A DNA stretch of 64,000 nt, from positions 27,223,097 to 27,287,096 of the forward strand of contig OY735215.1 of NCBI GenBank assembly GCA_963457665.1. Direction: 5' to 3'. Positions 44,491 through 56,774 of the stretch are shown here, piece after piece. The position numbers and the translations under genes are program-made. The DNA is from Thysanoteuthis rhombus. Lineage: Eukaryota > Mollusca > Cephalopoda > Oegopsida > Thysanoteuthidae. The number at the start of each line of letters is the position of its first letter. Position 1 is the first letter of the stretch. Below the pieces are notes generated by a model that was not told where the DNA came from, searched no databases, and saw only the letters and a list, made by a program, of their open reading frames with translations.

Positions 44491-45325
44491 AGTTAGTCTC
44501 TCTTTTTTTATTGTCAATCGCAGCATCAACCCAAAGCCCTTAGGAAATGCATGGATCCATCTGTTCTTACCTGAGCTATGGGGAAAGTAGCTTGGCCCGT
44601 TGGGCTCTCCAGCTTTGGAAAAGCAATTCGTCAAGAAAAAAGACAACTTTTATTTCAAACCAGGTAATAGAGCCCCCTTAGGTTTTACGTCCTTCCAGTT
44701 GCCAAACCGATGCTTTCCTTTGAATTACATCAGCGAGGGCCGAGAATAGGATCATTCAACTGGGCATTTTAGGATCTCCGTACACGTTACCCAAGTTTGC
44801 GTCCTAGAGGAGTCACTTTAGAATGATATAATTGTCTATCAAGATAGAATGAGATTTTCTCCTTTTCATCGTCCTACCACCGGTAATACCATTATAGCAC
44901 TAACCAACGACACGGCTAACTCTTCCTCTCCTACCATACAATTATGCCATTGTACTCAAGTAGCGATCTTGAGGAGAGAAAAAACAATGCTGTATACATG
45001 ACTCGGTCAGTCATTGTGAATGCAGCGGTCACATAAAACACGAACTCATTCAATGGCATCTCTCTGCCGACTGAGTGACCACATTGGAAAGTGTCTGCTC
45101 TAATATGTGCTGTAAAGTCCCCTCTAATTTGCTACCAAGTTACATCAAGACTGTGCAACCGGTTCCCGAGACATTCAAAATGACTGAATACTCTTCTTCA
45201 GTTTAAAATAGTATTACACAAGTCGGAGTGATATTCTGCCTAAAGGTCCGCTGTCTTTGGAAAACTCGCGGAAAACCATCCAAATTTCTTTATTCATGAA
45301 GCGAGGTCATCTGTCCGTCTATCTA

Positions 45326-45359
<34 letters not shown>

Positions 45360-46800
45360 CCAGCAGCACAAAGAATGATTTTGGAGAATGAGCCTGTTTC
45401 AATCGAAATCTTAACCCTAATCGAAATCTCTTTAGGAGTCTACTCGTGAAAGTGAAAGAGTTTGATCCAACAGCTGGTCAACGCCCTTCTCCTCAAAATA
45501 TACAATAAGTGAGACCCTATTCTACGTTCAATTTGGGAAAAGTCAACAGTAAAAAATCTATTTATTTGCTTTTCCTTTTTCTAATCGCAGCATAAGCACC
45601 GGACAACACCTGCGCAATTATAAACAATAAGCTGATCGCCATGGTTACTGTAATAAGGTAATTCTTCTGATAACATTATAGTAATGATGGCAGTAATATT
45701 GTTTATAATAACGGTTATTATGCCTACGGTGATAGACAGGTAAGGCATTAATTATTGTAATTGTAAAAGGTTTTTGTAGAGCCTCTTTTTTGTACAACAG
45801 TCTTTACATGAGTAGAAAATCATTGAAAATCTATGTGGACAAAATAACATCAATGAATATGCTGACTTGAAAATATGGTATTTTAGCTTTAAAATCGGCA
45901 GCTTAAAATTGAGTTCAGATTACCGAGAGAGAAAATGAAATCGATTTCTAATTAATCTTGGGGTAGCTTGATGGTGATTTCACTCAACCCCTACGATTTC
46001 AGATACCCCCCTCAAACATTTATCTATTTGTGTTCATTTATTCATTAATCATCTGATCCTAACCCACTCCTATGTTTATTCAGATACAAAATTAGCGTGT
46101 ATAAAAGTGCAGTGATTTCGATAGCTGGTCAGGAAAATCGTAACAATGGTTAGGGTTAGGGCTTATTCAATAAACGTGTCACGGGTTGTAGGCCAAAGAA
46201 TTCATTATTCTAGCTAAATGAACGACGTGGGTTATCTGAACAAGGAAGCGGGGGCGATGAAGGACAGGATACGAAGAGATTTGCCACAAGCTGAAATATG
46301 GTCTCAAGTTACCCACGCGTATGTAGTGTTTTTGAGGAAAATCACGACGCATTCTATTCACGGAGTCGAAAACAGGGTATAAAAAATCGTAATTCTAACC
46401 GAATTCGGAAAAATATTGTGGATGAAAGGTAAAAATACTGGAAATTTACCCCCTCACCCCCAAACCCCCGCTTCTGTAAGGGTTTCTGGGCAATTTATTC
46501 TGAGTCATCCAATACGTTGATGGTAGGAATAAGAAAAACCGAAACCTTCCACGTGGAGACTGGGTTCGAATGCTGTTGACACTATAATACTATTGCTATT
46601 AAAGTTTCATTTTTTCTTTACCTCCAGAAATCATACAAGGGCGAACATAAGCCACACAAATCGGAGAAAATGTACAATTGATTTTATCTTATTGTTATGA
46701 ATTCATAAATCCCTACTAGTTTCGACTTGTAATCATTGTTGGGGAAAGATATCATTATCACGATTTGCCTGTGCACCCTTTTTAAATCTACCGTCACTAT
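44491..46800. other. mostly unassigned sequence
   Basis: About 2.3 kb with normal base composition at 44.5-45.2 kb but no domain in any frame. It contains a (CTGT)n array (45328-45360) and a B-box-like piece at 46555-46580. ATCGCAGCAT near a T-rich stretch occurs at 44518 and again near 45586. Confidence 0.45.
45328..45360. repeat. (CTGT)n microsatellite
   Basis: About eight units. Confidence 0.9.
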
Positions 46801-46801
46801 G

Positions 46802-46805
<4 letters not shown>

Positions 46806-46848
<43 letters not shown>
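46806..46848. repeat. (TA)n array
   Basis: About 21 units, abutting dispersed repeat Q. Confidence 0.95.
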
Positions 46849-46857
<9 letters not shown>

Positions 46858-46990
46858 ATTGTGTCATCCACAGACAGTTGTTTCGTTGTATTACAACTCT
46901 TCAGCTTGGCCATAGACTACCCAGTATCCCTTCCTGTACCGCTAAGTGCCCTACGCAGAAGTGGACAGTCAGTAAGATCGAATTAAGTGA
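46849..46990 (+). repeat. dispersed repeat Q, copy 1
   Basis: AATTAATAATTGTGTCAT, TGTTTCGTTGTAT, CAACTCTTCA, GGCCATAGAC, CCAGTATCCCTTCC, TGGACAGTCAGTAAGA. All recur on the minus strand at 62718-62885. Both copies lie beside (TA)n or TA-rich sequence. Confidence 0.65.
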
Positions 46991-47159
46991 TATAATCACT
47001 TATGCATAATTCCCATCAGGATTGGCCATGAGTTAATTTTTCATATCTATGTTTTTTTTCAATTTAGTTTATTAGGTCTCCAGAGTTTTTAAAGGTGTAT
47101 AATTGTGCTGAGTAATAGGGTTAGGCGAAAATAAAACATTAAACAAACTGATAGAATAT

Positions 47160-47440
47160 CACCGAACAGTATCTAGACTTCATGGCCTCCCCAAAATCCG
47201 CAAACCAAACATCCCCTCACGACCCATCATCTAGGGAATGGACTGTGTACCCCACATGATAGCTAGAGCTTTAGCAAAAATCCTAACCCCACTACTCGAC
47301 ACAATTATCCCCTCACACCTTAAAAACAAAATAGATAGGAAAAACCATGTCCTTGTCAGCCGTGATATAACATCACTTTTTTCAACATCCTAGTTAAAAA
47401 ATGCCTACACCTAATAAGTAACCACCTCAAAAGGCCAAGA
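47160..47440 (+). mobile_element. Penelope-like element reverse transcriptase fragment
   Basis: The frame from about 47160 reads LHGLPKIRKPNIPSRPII, then ARALAKILTPLLDTIIPSHL and KNKIDRKNHVLVSRDITSLF. This order (hGLPKIHKP, RPIVS, LAK.LSPL, IKNS, V..DI.SLF) is characteristic of Penelope-like reverse transcriptases. One stop replaces the residue after RPII and a second ends the fragment. The catalytic FADD region and the GIY-YIG endonuclease are absent. Confidence 0.75.
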
Positions 47441-47463
47441 TTAAACCAGCCCAACCCAGTAAT

Positions 47464-47484
47464 ACACACACACACACACTAACA

Positions 47485-47551
<67 letters not shown>
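47464..47551. repeat. (CA)n-(TA)n compound array
   Basis: CA then about 30 TA units, truncating the Penelope-like fragment on its right. Confidence 0.95.
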
Positions 47552-47556
<5 letters not shown>

Positions 47557-48965
47557 CATGCATATATAAATACTCTATGCGTAAGTAAACAAAAGTCTTT
47601 ATGTTTGCGTAACATGTGTTCATCTATATATCCCAATATACCTACAGACTCACACATAAGAATATATGTAGATTAAAGTTCTCAATCTGTGAGACATTAT
47701 TTACGTTCATTAATCTAATTATTCACTGAACCCAACAAATGTGATTGGAGAGTCTAACGAGACTCACATATTGCTATGGCCGTTTCTTTCAATCTTTAAA
47801 AAATCTCAACAAAAATCGTTGCCTCTGTCATCCCCGAAAAAAAAAAAAATAAAAAAAAAAATGAATAAATAAATAAAAATAAATAAATCAGAATTACATT
47901 GTAACTGGAAAAAATCCCCAGCACAAACTCTCCCCAAGAACAATAAAATTTTTCATACGAAATCTAAATCAGTGTTTCTCAAAAATGTTTTCTTCGAATT
48001 CCAGTCATCATCCTTCTAAAGCACGTATATATATTTTTTCTCATAATATAAGCACATATTTCATAACCAAAAAATTCACTTATACGAACGCATCTGAAAA
48101 TGCCTGATTGATTAATATACGAATAATTGATTTGAAGGATGGATCTGATGTGATAGGACTAATTTGTATTCTTTGCCCCTTGCGTCCTCGCTACCCGTAG
48201 TCTTCCAGCACCACTCCCACAACCCCATGCCTTCCAGCACTGGCTTTGAGTTTCCCAGCACCCCATAGAGAATCACAGATCCAAACGGATACATCTTCAG
48301 TTTATTTCAAAGTTGCATTGTTGCTTGTAAATGTCATTCCATTGTTTTATATGATAATTTAATTAAATTTTGTCATATGATATATGACGCTGTAGGGCAT
48401 TTCACGTTGTAGGACATTTTCCGCGTTGTCTTGTGAGTTATTCTTTGGAAAACAAGAAGAAGAGTAGATTCCATTCAAAACCTGCGACATTGTTTACATG
48501 ATTTTCGATAGCATTTGGCAACATTCCTTTCTGCGATAAAACTATTAAATTCCAATTGACGAAAAAAAAAAAGAAGAAAAATATAAAGCTAAGAAATTAT
48601 ATTAAAAAAAAGACTCTCTAAAAATGGACAGTGACTGGTTTTCTCGAATCTTGCTACAATTTCGTTTGTGTCCAAGAAACAAGTATCTGAGTTTCCTCAA
48701 GTTATCGGTCATAACTTTTCGCTTACAATATGAGATACTAAAAAAATGTTTCAACTTCAAAATATCATGAACGCTTTTCATCACATCAATTTAATGCTTC
48801 AAAAATTGATTTTAAAAAAGAATTATATAACGTAGCTTGGTGTAAAAAAGAAAACAAAATTCCTCTTTCTTCGCCCACTCTCACTATCCTTCCTTTGTTA
48901 CGAACGATATGAACCATTCCAATGTCAAACGGACGAAAAAAAAACTTCTTGGTATTCATAGAACT
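47552..48965. other. unassigned sequence
   Basis: A-rich low complexity at 47835-47890. No gene recognised. Open frames at 48112-48294, 48602-48784 and 48786-48983 (minus) lack domains. Confidence 0.5.
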
Positions 48966-48972
48966 GTTGACT

Positions 48973-49490
48973 ATCATCATCATCAGTCACTTAACGTCAG
49001 TCGTTGGACACGAACCTTCCCCGGGATTCGCCACACTTTTCTATCTTGGTTATGCATGTGATCTCAGGGGATCCATGTTGTGAGTCGTGATGTCTATCGG
49101 CTGCCTGCCGTTCTTGCAACATGACCGGCCTATTACCATTTGAGATTTCTAATGGATTCTATCATGTCTCGGACTCCTGTTTTCTCTCGGATATATTGTG
49201 CTGTCTTGCAGACTCTCCATGTGAGGTTGAGCATAATTATTTCATATGCACGTTGCATGTTGCTCGGTTCGCAGATCTGTCTCTTGGTTAGCTTCCATAT
49301 TTCAGCTCCATAGTTGACTATCGGGAGGATGCATTGGTTGTATACCCTTCTTTTTAGGATTAATGGGATATTCTTGTTTTGAGCTTACTCTACCAAATGT
49401 CTGCCATGAAAAAAAAACGCCCTCCCTGACTGATGATATTCGGCCAATATCAACTCCTACAGCCACTTAGATAAAGAAAATACCCACGTA
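48973..49490 (-). mobile_element. RTE-like retrotransposon 3' end (copy 3)
   Basis: Short (ATC)n tail, then TCACTTAACGTCAGTCGTTGGACACG, ACATGACCGGCC, TTTCAGCTCCATAGTTGACTATCGG and CTTCTTTTTAGGATTAATGGG. On the minus strand these read the family C-terminus (PINPK, ILPIVNYGAE). It shares the segment CTGACTGATGATATTCGGCC with copy 4. Confidence 0.7.
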
Positions 49491-49734
49491 TCTAACTTGG
49501 AAAGCTACATATTGATTTGCAATAATAAAGAAAGAATTTGAAAATCAACCCGTGGGGAAGAGGTATACAGACAGGCTTTGTACACTGAATTCGTTTAATT
49601 TCCGTTCTCTGACCCTAACTTTTCTAAAGTAACATGTATTTTTGTTTCTGATATTTCAGTTATATCATTGTTTCGTGATCCATGATAATAGCTTAGTTTA
49701 ATGTATGTGCTGGGAGATATATCGCTAAAAAGGC

Positions 49735-49870
49735 TCTGATCGGTGGGCAAAAGGTTGCCAGTTAGGCGTCCATTGTTACAAGTCGAGGTTCGATACCTGC
49801 TAACGGCCAGCTTTTTGAAGGAAATCACACAGTCACTATACGCCACTTTAAATTAGTATCTATCTGTCTA
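49735..49870 (+). mobile_element. tRNA-derived SINE-like element
   Basis: CGGTGGGCAAAAGGTTGCC and, after tRNA-like spacing, AAGTCGAGGTTCGATACCTGC with a paired T-arm. The body continues to a CTATCTGTCTAT simple repeat near 49860. The acceptor stem does not close, so not a functional tRNA gene. Confidence 0.5.
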
Positions 49871-50066
49871 TATTGACGTGGCGTAAATAGATACGAATAA
49901 TCTGTCGATATGTGTACATGAACGTACATACAAATATACAATCATTCTTAATATCGTTGATCTCAATTGATGTGAGGTATTTTATCCCTAATGTGCCCAT
50001 ACGATTGTTTGTGAGTCAGTTCAGATACCCAAATGATTCATATAGCTTAGATTTTGGAAACTTTAG

Positions 50067-50103
50067 TCTATCTATCTATCTACCTACCTATCTATCTATC
50101 TAT
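50067..50103. repeat. (CTAT)n microsatellite
   Basis: About nine units with CTAC variants. Confidence 0.9.
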
Positions 50104-50210
50104 GCACACACGATAGCATATAAATGATATAACAGGCACATGTTTATACTGACTACTTTCTATTCATATACGTATATTGTACATATACTAACATATACAT
50201 AGATCTATCG

Positions 50211-50212
<2 letters not shown>

Positions 50213-50266
<54 letters not shown>

Positions 50267-50270
50267 TGTA

Positions 50271-50313
<43 letters not shown>
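50213..50313. repeat. two (TA)n arrays
   Basis: TA units at 50213-50262 and 50276-50313 separated by TTCATGTACATCA. Confidence 0.95.
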
Positions 50314-50317
<4 letters not shown>

Positions 50318-51050
50318 CAAATATCATGTGCAAGTTTATTGAGTGATTGAGTGATCATCTATTCCAGCACACACACACACACACTCTCTCTCACTCTCTC
50401 ACGCATTACATACGTTTTTGTACTAAATAGACAGAGAGGCTTGAGAGTGCACTCCCACACACTCTCCCTACATATATATGTATACATATATTGTATACAC
50501 ATAGTTGAATGATTTCTTTGAATGCCTTTAAAAATAAAGGCTTCAATCCAATAAAAATATCCAGGTGAGCTGTAAAGTACAGTGTATTAGCGCGTATTTC
50601 TATCTATAAATACATGGACACCACCGTGTCGTTCGACGTGAATATGGTTGCGTGTATGTGTATGTGTGTTTAAGGCGCTTATGAATGCGGGCGAACGTGA
50701 GACCAAATTGTAAACAAGTCGGTGATTCATATAGTGTACAAGATAAAGTTAATTTATCCATTAATCTATTTGGAGACATTATTGACAAAGCAAGAAGAAA
50801 ACCTTTCTAGCTTTCCTTATTTATTTATATATACAATTCTCAATACCACCACCGCTACCACCACCACCACCACCACTACCGCTACTATTGATACTACTAC
50901 TATGAATAATAAGGGATGACAATGAAGACGATAGCATCAGGACTAAAATCAAATCAACAATATGAAAATAAAAGATAAATATTGTCTTACTCAGTATACG
51001 TTTTGTCCTGTACATCTCAACCTACTTAAATAGCCCGTCTCTAATTCTGT
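50314..51050. other. no gene seen
   Basis: CA/CT tract at 50371-50402 and a short (CAC)n stretch at 50845-50880. The open frames over them are simple-repeat translations. Confidence 0.6.
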
Positions 51051-51054
51051 TCAT

Positions 51055-51082
51055 ATCTATCTATCTATCTATCTATCTATCA

Positions 51083-51121
<39 letters not shown>
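51055..51121. repeat. (CTAT)n microsatellite
   Basis: About sixteen units with one CAAT variant. Confidence 0.95.
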
Positions 51122-51224
51122 ACAAATGCAATAGCCTGTTCAGATCTATCCTATCTATATGCCAGTCTCGTTTTTATATATCTAGTCTATTCACGCTTGT
51201 CACAGCCTGTTGGTACATCTTTCT

Positions 51225-51250
51225 TTCTTCCTCTCTTCCTCCCTTCCTTC

Positions 51251-51313
<63 letters not shown>

Positions 51314-51315
51314 TC
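51225..51315. repeat. (TTTC)n microsatellite
   Basis: CCTT-type start, then about sixteen perfect TTTC units. Confidence 0.95.
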
Positions 51316-51385
51316 CATATGTTCATCTGTCTGCCTCTCTTTTTCTCTCTCTCAGTCTGTTCATATCCTTGTCTGCCTGTACACT

Positions 51386-51386
<1 letters not shown>

Positions 51387-51432
<46 letters not shown>
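51387..51432. repeat. (CTAT)n microsatellite
   Basis: About eleven units. Confidence 0.95.
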
Positions 51433-52505
51433 CACATCGTTCATATATCTCTGATCCTTTCCAAATGTATGTATCCATGAATGACTATTTAGTCTGAAGA
51501 AAATGTATTTCACTATGCTTGTGTATTTATCTCCGTCTCAATGCGTCACGTGACCCCGGTTCACACCCCCACCACCAAGTCTAACGTCAACGCCAAACAC
51601 GCCATTAGAAAAAAGGTAATATTGAGTTGGGCATTCGAATGAGATGCAGATTGTGTAAATCATCTCCTCAATGACATATAGTTATAAAATTTCGCGTGAC
51701 ATTAAAAAAAAAAATATAATGCAATACACATCGCCAACAGAACAATGTTTTTTTTGTTGATTTTTTTTTCTTTCGAAATTTTCTTTTTTCTTCTTAAATA
51801 ACAAATGAGAGGAGATATAGTTTCATGATATAATATTAGCTCCAGCTGGCCTGCCTCGTGACTGAGAAAGCTGCATATTTCCCAACGATGCTGGAGGTCC
51901 GGTGCTAGAGCCCTGTTAAATCGGATGACTTCGAATGCTGATTTTCAAGGGGGGGAGGTTGGTAGTCCTTTCCAACTTGGAGGATTGATACGACACAATC
52001 TTTCGAATCTTATTCGCATCATCCGATCCCGTTCAATTTTGTGCAGCGGTAAACAAAGCTTAGTAAATAGCAAGGAATGAGCTGATATTTTTCTTATAAA
52101 CGAACGGACGTATTTGCCGGATCTGATAATACGTAAGGCGTCCAAACATATAAGATATACTCTGGTTTCTACAGGGAAATAAGAAACAAGAAAGCAATAG
52201 TCAAGGTTTAATATTGGCTTACGAAGGGCCCTTATTTCGCATATAGAATTCAGCGTGATTTATTAGATATGAAAAAAACGTGTATTACATCAAAAGAATT
52301 TGGTTATAATCATTAGGATGGGACTCTGTATATCGCTGTGATCCAAGAGCCTTATCTTTGCAATATAAAAATAACTAGTGCAGTCCATTACGTAGCATAA
52401 GCTGAAATAAAATAAATGATAGGAAACCAGTGTCAGTCGTGTAGGAGAGGAGAGGAAGGAAGGGGGTTTCAGAGAATCTGGATGTAACTCTTTTGAGATA
52501 TAAAA
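51433..52505. other. unassigned sequence
   Basis: No gene recognised. 51850-51960 has SINE-like composition without a convincing B box. Confidence 0.45.
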
Positions 52506-52511
52506 AAGTTC

Positions 52512-53450
52512 TCATCATCCTCATATTCATTATCAGTCTTTTATCGTCCGTCGTTGGACGTAGACCTTCCCCAAGATTCACCTGATCTCACCATCGTAGG
52601 CGACGCGGAGCCAATACTTTCTGAACTTGTCGAGTTCGTCTCGCCAGCTTATATTCCGCCAGCCTCAGACTTGCATTTGATCTCTTGGGATCCTTGTTGT
52701 GAGTAGTGATGTCCATCGGTTGTCTACAATCCTTGCAACATGACCAACCTCTTGCAATTTGAGTTTCCTAATGGATTCTATGATGTCTCAGACTCCGGTT
52801 TTTCTCTAATATATCATGCTATCTTGTGATTCCTCCATGTGATGTTCATGTGAACGTTGCATGGTTCTCAGCTGGAGGGTCAGTCTCTTGGTTAGGTTCC
52901 ATATTTCAGCTTCATAGGTGCCTATAGGAAAGATGCATTAGTTGTATACCCTTCTTTTTAGGATTTATGGGATATTCTTGTTTTTGAAGCTTAAGATTGC
53001 TCTGCCAAAGGTTTTCCATGAAAAAAAAACTTCACTGACTGATGATATTCGACCCGTATTAACTCCTACAGCTACATATCAGCTCCATGCGTAACTATCG
53101 GGAAGATGCATCGGTTGTATACCTTTCTTTTCATGGGATTTTCTTGTTTTTGAAGGTTTATGGGATCTTGTTTTGAAGGTTGAGCTCGCTCTATCGAAAG
53201 CTTGTCATCCTAGAGCGATTCTTTCCATGATTTTTCTTCTTTTGAGGGTTTCAAGGATATTCGTTGTCTTTGGTATATGTAGTGGTCTACTTTCTCCAGC
53301 TTTGCGTTTTCAATTTTGATCGTCGTGTGTTTTTTCCTGATATGTTTATTGTACAAGACCTTTGTTTTGTTGAAGTTTATGTGAAGGACAACTTTCTTGC
53401 TTCATCGTCAAGCACTATGCTGAGCAATTGTTAAAAAAATGCTTTTAATT
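52512..53450 (-). mobile_element. RTE-like retrotransposon (copy 4, longest minus-strand copy)
   Basis: Minus strand: LLSIVLDDEARKLSFT-like start, KIENAKLEKVDHYIYQRQR, SKEEKS, then INPK, HLSYRHL-like and the GTCCAACGACGGACG 3' end, with a decayed TGA tail. A local duplication repeats GGAAGATGCATTAGTTGTATAC (52930) and GGAAGATGCATCGGTTGTATAC (53100). Stops and frameshifts throughout. Confidence 0.75.
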
Positions 53451-53484
53451 GCATATCACTATTTTGTTGTAATTGGTAGGGTAA

Positions 53485-53700
53485 ACCTATTACATTTTCC
53501 CTGCTATCCAAAAGTCCAATAAAAACTTTTTGTAAGCCAAAATGGCGTGAGGCAAAGCAGCAATTGCCATTTATCTATATGGGAATTTTTCTAGTCGTAG
53601 GAGATTCGGATGGTTTTAAGCACAGAAGATTTGAATGCAGTAGAGAAAAGAAGAGGACGCACGCTGCCTCTTTAACGGTTCACTGCAAAACAAACGCTGA
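53485..53700 (-). mobile_element. MITE family E, copy 5
   Basis: CCTATTACATTTTCCCTGCTATCCAAAAG, TTTTGTAAGCCAAAATGGCG, AAAGCAGCAATTGCCATTTAT, TATGGGAATTTTTCTAG and TGCAAAACAAACGCTGAACC in family order. The right terminus is lost. Confidence 0.6.
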
Positions 53701-53719
53701 ACCTTAGACTGCATTCACT

Positions 53720-54010
53720 TCATAGGTAAATAGCAGAGCTGTCTGGAATTTTTAGCCGTGGTTGACGACCAGTCTAGGAAATAGAAAATCTGAATACAAA
53801 CGGTGAAAGTCAAAATCTTCAGTATCATGGGAGGCTGACGACGGATGGTGTAGGAAACGTGTTCTTGAAATCTGTGATTACATACTTTGATTACATCATG
53901 GACTCTGATGCAGATTCGACAGGTCTAGCAATTCGGAAGTAGATAATAAATTACACAGATAAAATACAGGAGAATAAAAAGGGGTGGATGGAATAGACGA
54001 CCACTGTATC
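53720..54010 (+). mobile_element. dispersed repeat J, copy 2
   Basis: Second copy of 28420-28740: GTAAATAGCAGAGC, GGTTGACGACC, GAAAATCTGAATAC, GAAAGTCAAAATC, AAACGTGTTCTTGAAATCTG, GATTCGACAGGTCTAGC, GGAGAATAAAAA. Confidence 0.5.
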
Positions 54011-54955
54011 CACCATCCCCGTGGCACTTCTAGAACAAGAGGAAAATTTGAAGAAAGAAAAAAAGAAAAGAAAAAAAAACTATTACGAATACTCTGGGTA
54101 CAGTCCAGAGTCCAAGGGTGCAGTAGTAACTTTTTGGTTGTCGGGGCTGATAACGTTTTAGTTACCGGGGCACCGTTTCGTCTTCATTTATTTTGGCTTA
54201 TTTTCTTTTTTAACAGAGGTGCTGCAGCAGCCTTCTGGTGAGCTCCAACAGCACAGCACCCCTGCAAGAGGAGATTCAGAAGAAAATAAAGGCAATGCGA
54301 ACAATACATCACTGAATACGACATTAATACTAAGGGAGGTGTTGGATATCCGAAGATTTGTTATTTGGTCTGCTCTGGAAAAAGAAAGAAAGAAAAAAGA
54401 ATTTAAGTAGAAGTTATGTTGATAAGCATATCGTCTGCGGTTACAGCAGAACCAGATGGATATATGTTGAAAAAAGGCTATAAGGAGCACTCGGTGAAGA
54501 ACAAAATAATAGCTTGAGAGACTACAAGTTCTCTGTGTTTTTATAACAATACTGAATTTGGATAAGGTTGGCATCGTAGATAATATTGTAGATAAATGAC
54601 TAATTGGATGACGACTTGAATGACTGGAAATTCTCGATCGTGATTACCAGTAATCATGATTACTACCATTTTTTTTCTCTTTGCTTTAGTATTGGAACAC
54701 TATGGTTGGGTTTAACAAAATGAATTAAACCTTCACAAAGAATCAGGAGCATTGATCTCACCATATAGAAAGCTCTTATTTTCAGTGGCAGCAATGAGAA
54801 TTCGCACGGTATGAAAAATCGAACGTTTCATCCAATAGCTTTCTTCATGCGTGATCTATTGAGTTCAAATTACGCCACAAGTAAGATACAACATAGGTAA
54901 TGATAGGCACAAAATATGAAGTGTACACATGTATCATTGGACGAGTTATGTAGCA
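54011..54955. other. unassigned sequence
   Basis: Open frames at 54188-54574 (minus) and 54219-54410 (plus) overlap each other and neither shows a domain. A TTTCTTTTTTAACAG splice-acceptor-like string ends at about 54216, but no donor or frame supports an exon. Confidence 0.4.
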
Positions 54956-54958
54956 ATA

Positions 54959-56166
54959 TTTGAAAACACGCACGAACAAAAAGGATTCGTACGGTCGATA
55001 TAAACAGAGGATATTCGCATATGATTTATTTTCCATCTCCATAGAACCATTTGACGCACTCGTATAACTCAATTGATCAATATTTTCGGCAACATACAAC
55101 ATTTTTACCGTCGGGCCTCGTCTTCGAAGCATCTTATTATTCATACAGCAGTTGGCTTGAACTTGTTCCACTACAGCAAAGACAAAGGAGTTCAGAATTT
55201 GAGATTTGAGGCAATTAATTGTTATTAAGCACAAGACAAGAAAAAAAAGGGATATGACATGACTTCCAAAGTGCTAAATCGACGGTACAGTCAATAATTG
55301 AGAAATCGAAAATGTCTGGTGATGGGAAAAATCTCCGACGAATTAGTCGTTGTCGTAATGCTCTACCAAGACTCATGCCCAAGATTGTCTGTAAAGATCC
55401 ACGGATAGCACGGGAAGATGTGACTGATAATTTGAAATCGTAGGACGTGAATGTTTGTTAGAGAACGACAAAGAATATATCGTACCGTGAAGGACTGAAA
55501 GGCTATAGAAGAAGGAATACGCCATTACTATACCGAATGCATTTAAAAGCCAAGTTAAAGTTGCTAAAGAGCAAACTAACAAAGATGAAGCATTTTGGAA
55601 TCAAATCTTGTGATCTGATGAGACTAAGCTGGAACTTTTCTGTCTTTCAAACAAGTAATACGTGTGACAGAAGGGAAGAACGAAGGTTGTTTGCTGATGA
55701 ACACCATCCCAACAGTAAAGTCTGGAGAAGGTTCTATTATGTCATCGGGTTGCTTTGGTACCAAAGGTGTTGATAAACTCGTGCTGATCGAAGAACCATG
55801 AAAAAAGAAAAAGAAAAGAAAAAATCTATCGGGATATTCTTAAAGATAACCTGAAAAGTTCGACTAGAAATCTCAGCATGAGACACGACAATGCCCCAGA
55901 ACATAAATCAAAGCTGGTAACTGAATGGTTGGAAAAGGAAAAGATCAATGTTTTCCCACGACCTTCGCAATCGCCTGATCTAAACCCTATGTAAAATTTG
56001 TGGTATGAATAAAAAATGAATGCATGAAATTCCCGCCAAAAGTATTTGGGTAACTACCCACAATGTTTGGTAAAAGCAATTGAATTCATTATTGGTCACT
56101 GATATTCAATTGTTCGTGGTAATTCGTTACCGTACGAATACTTTTTGTTCGTGTGTATTTCAGAAA
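54959..56166 (+). mobile_element. Tc1-like transposon with both inverted repeats, dead
   Basis: The left end (ACACGCACGAACAAAAAGGA, 54966 on) and right end (56129-56156, reverse CACGAACAAAAAGTATTC) are inverted repeats of about 28 bases with one indel and one mismatch. The transposase starts MSGDGKNLRRISRCRNALPR near 55312 and has SDETKLELF, RHDNAPEHKSKL and PSQSPDLNPM. The second Asp (55887-55889) lies exactly 35 codons before the residue expected to be Glu, which is a TAA stop (55992-55994), followed by NLWYE. Other stops and an A-rich insertion near 55800 are present. About 1.2 kb. Confidence 0.85.
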
Positions 56167-56677
56167 TTGTTTCATATCTCCTCCAATCATAAACATATTG
56201 ACTTAATCTTTCCTGTGTACCATTACACGTATTGAACCCTACTTGTTAAGTAATAAGAATCCAGTAGAGTACGGACAAAGAAACTTATTGGATGAAACGT
56301 TCAATTTTCCAAAAGGTACTAATACTTATTGCCCCCGTTGTAAAATTGTTGCATCTTATTTTCTCAAATCCATTCCAACGCTGCCACCACCGATATCACC
56401 GCCATCACCGCTTACTATTTCAGACTCTTCCTCATTAAGATAATAAACCTTATTAAAGGCATTCATTAACGTCATTAAGATTTGCAGGAGAGAGGAGACA
56501 CAAAATTTCGCAATTTCTTTTTTTACAAGAATACGAAGCATAAACAACTCCCAGAACAAAAAACGTCTCAGTTTTATTTTGGAGTTAAAAAAATAGCGAG
56601 GATTAACTGTGGGGAAAGATAGTTTGTATGGAGACGCCAACATCTCATGAAAAAGTACAACATCAATAGCAAAGACT

Positions 56678-56680
<3 letters not shown>

Positions 56681-56742
<62 letters not shown>
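56681..56742. repeat. (ATC)n microsatellite
   Basis: About twenty perfect units. On the minus strand it encodes a poly-Met run inside a 155 aa open frame that is not a gene. No RTE sequence is recognised next to it. Confidence 0.95.
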
Positions 56743-56774
56743 GTGACATAATGAACGAAGTGGTTTTCTTGGTT

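Noticed and set aside
44491-45300. Possible host gene in a less AT-rich stretch
   Set aside because: All frames contain frequent stops and no recognisable domain or splice pattern was found.
46148-46161. Telomere-like GGTTAGGGTTAGGG
   Set aside because: Only about two units of TTAGGG in otherwise ordinary sequence, too short to call an interstitial telomeric repeat.
54200-54240. Splice acceptor TTTCTTTTTTAACAG followed by a possible 21 nt microexon and GTGAGC
   Set aside because: Such strings are frequent in T-rich DNA, and no neighbouring exon or conserved peptide supports it.
54845-55234. 129 aa minus-strand open frame
   Set aside because: It overlaps the left inverted repeat and 5' part of the Tc1-like element on the opposite strand and has no domain, so it is a chance frame.
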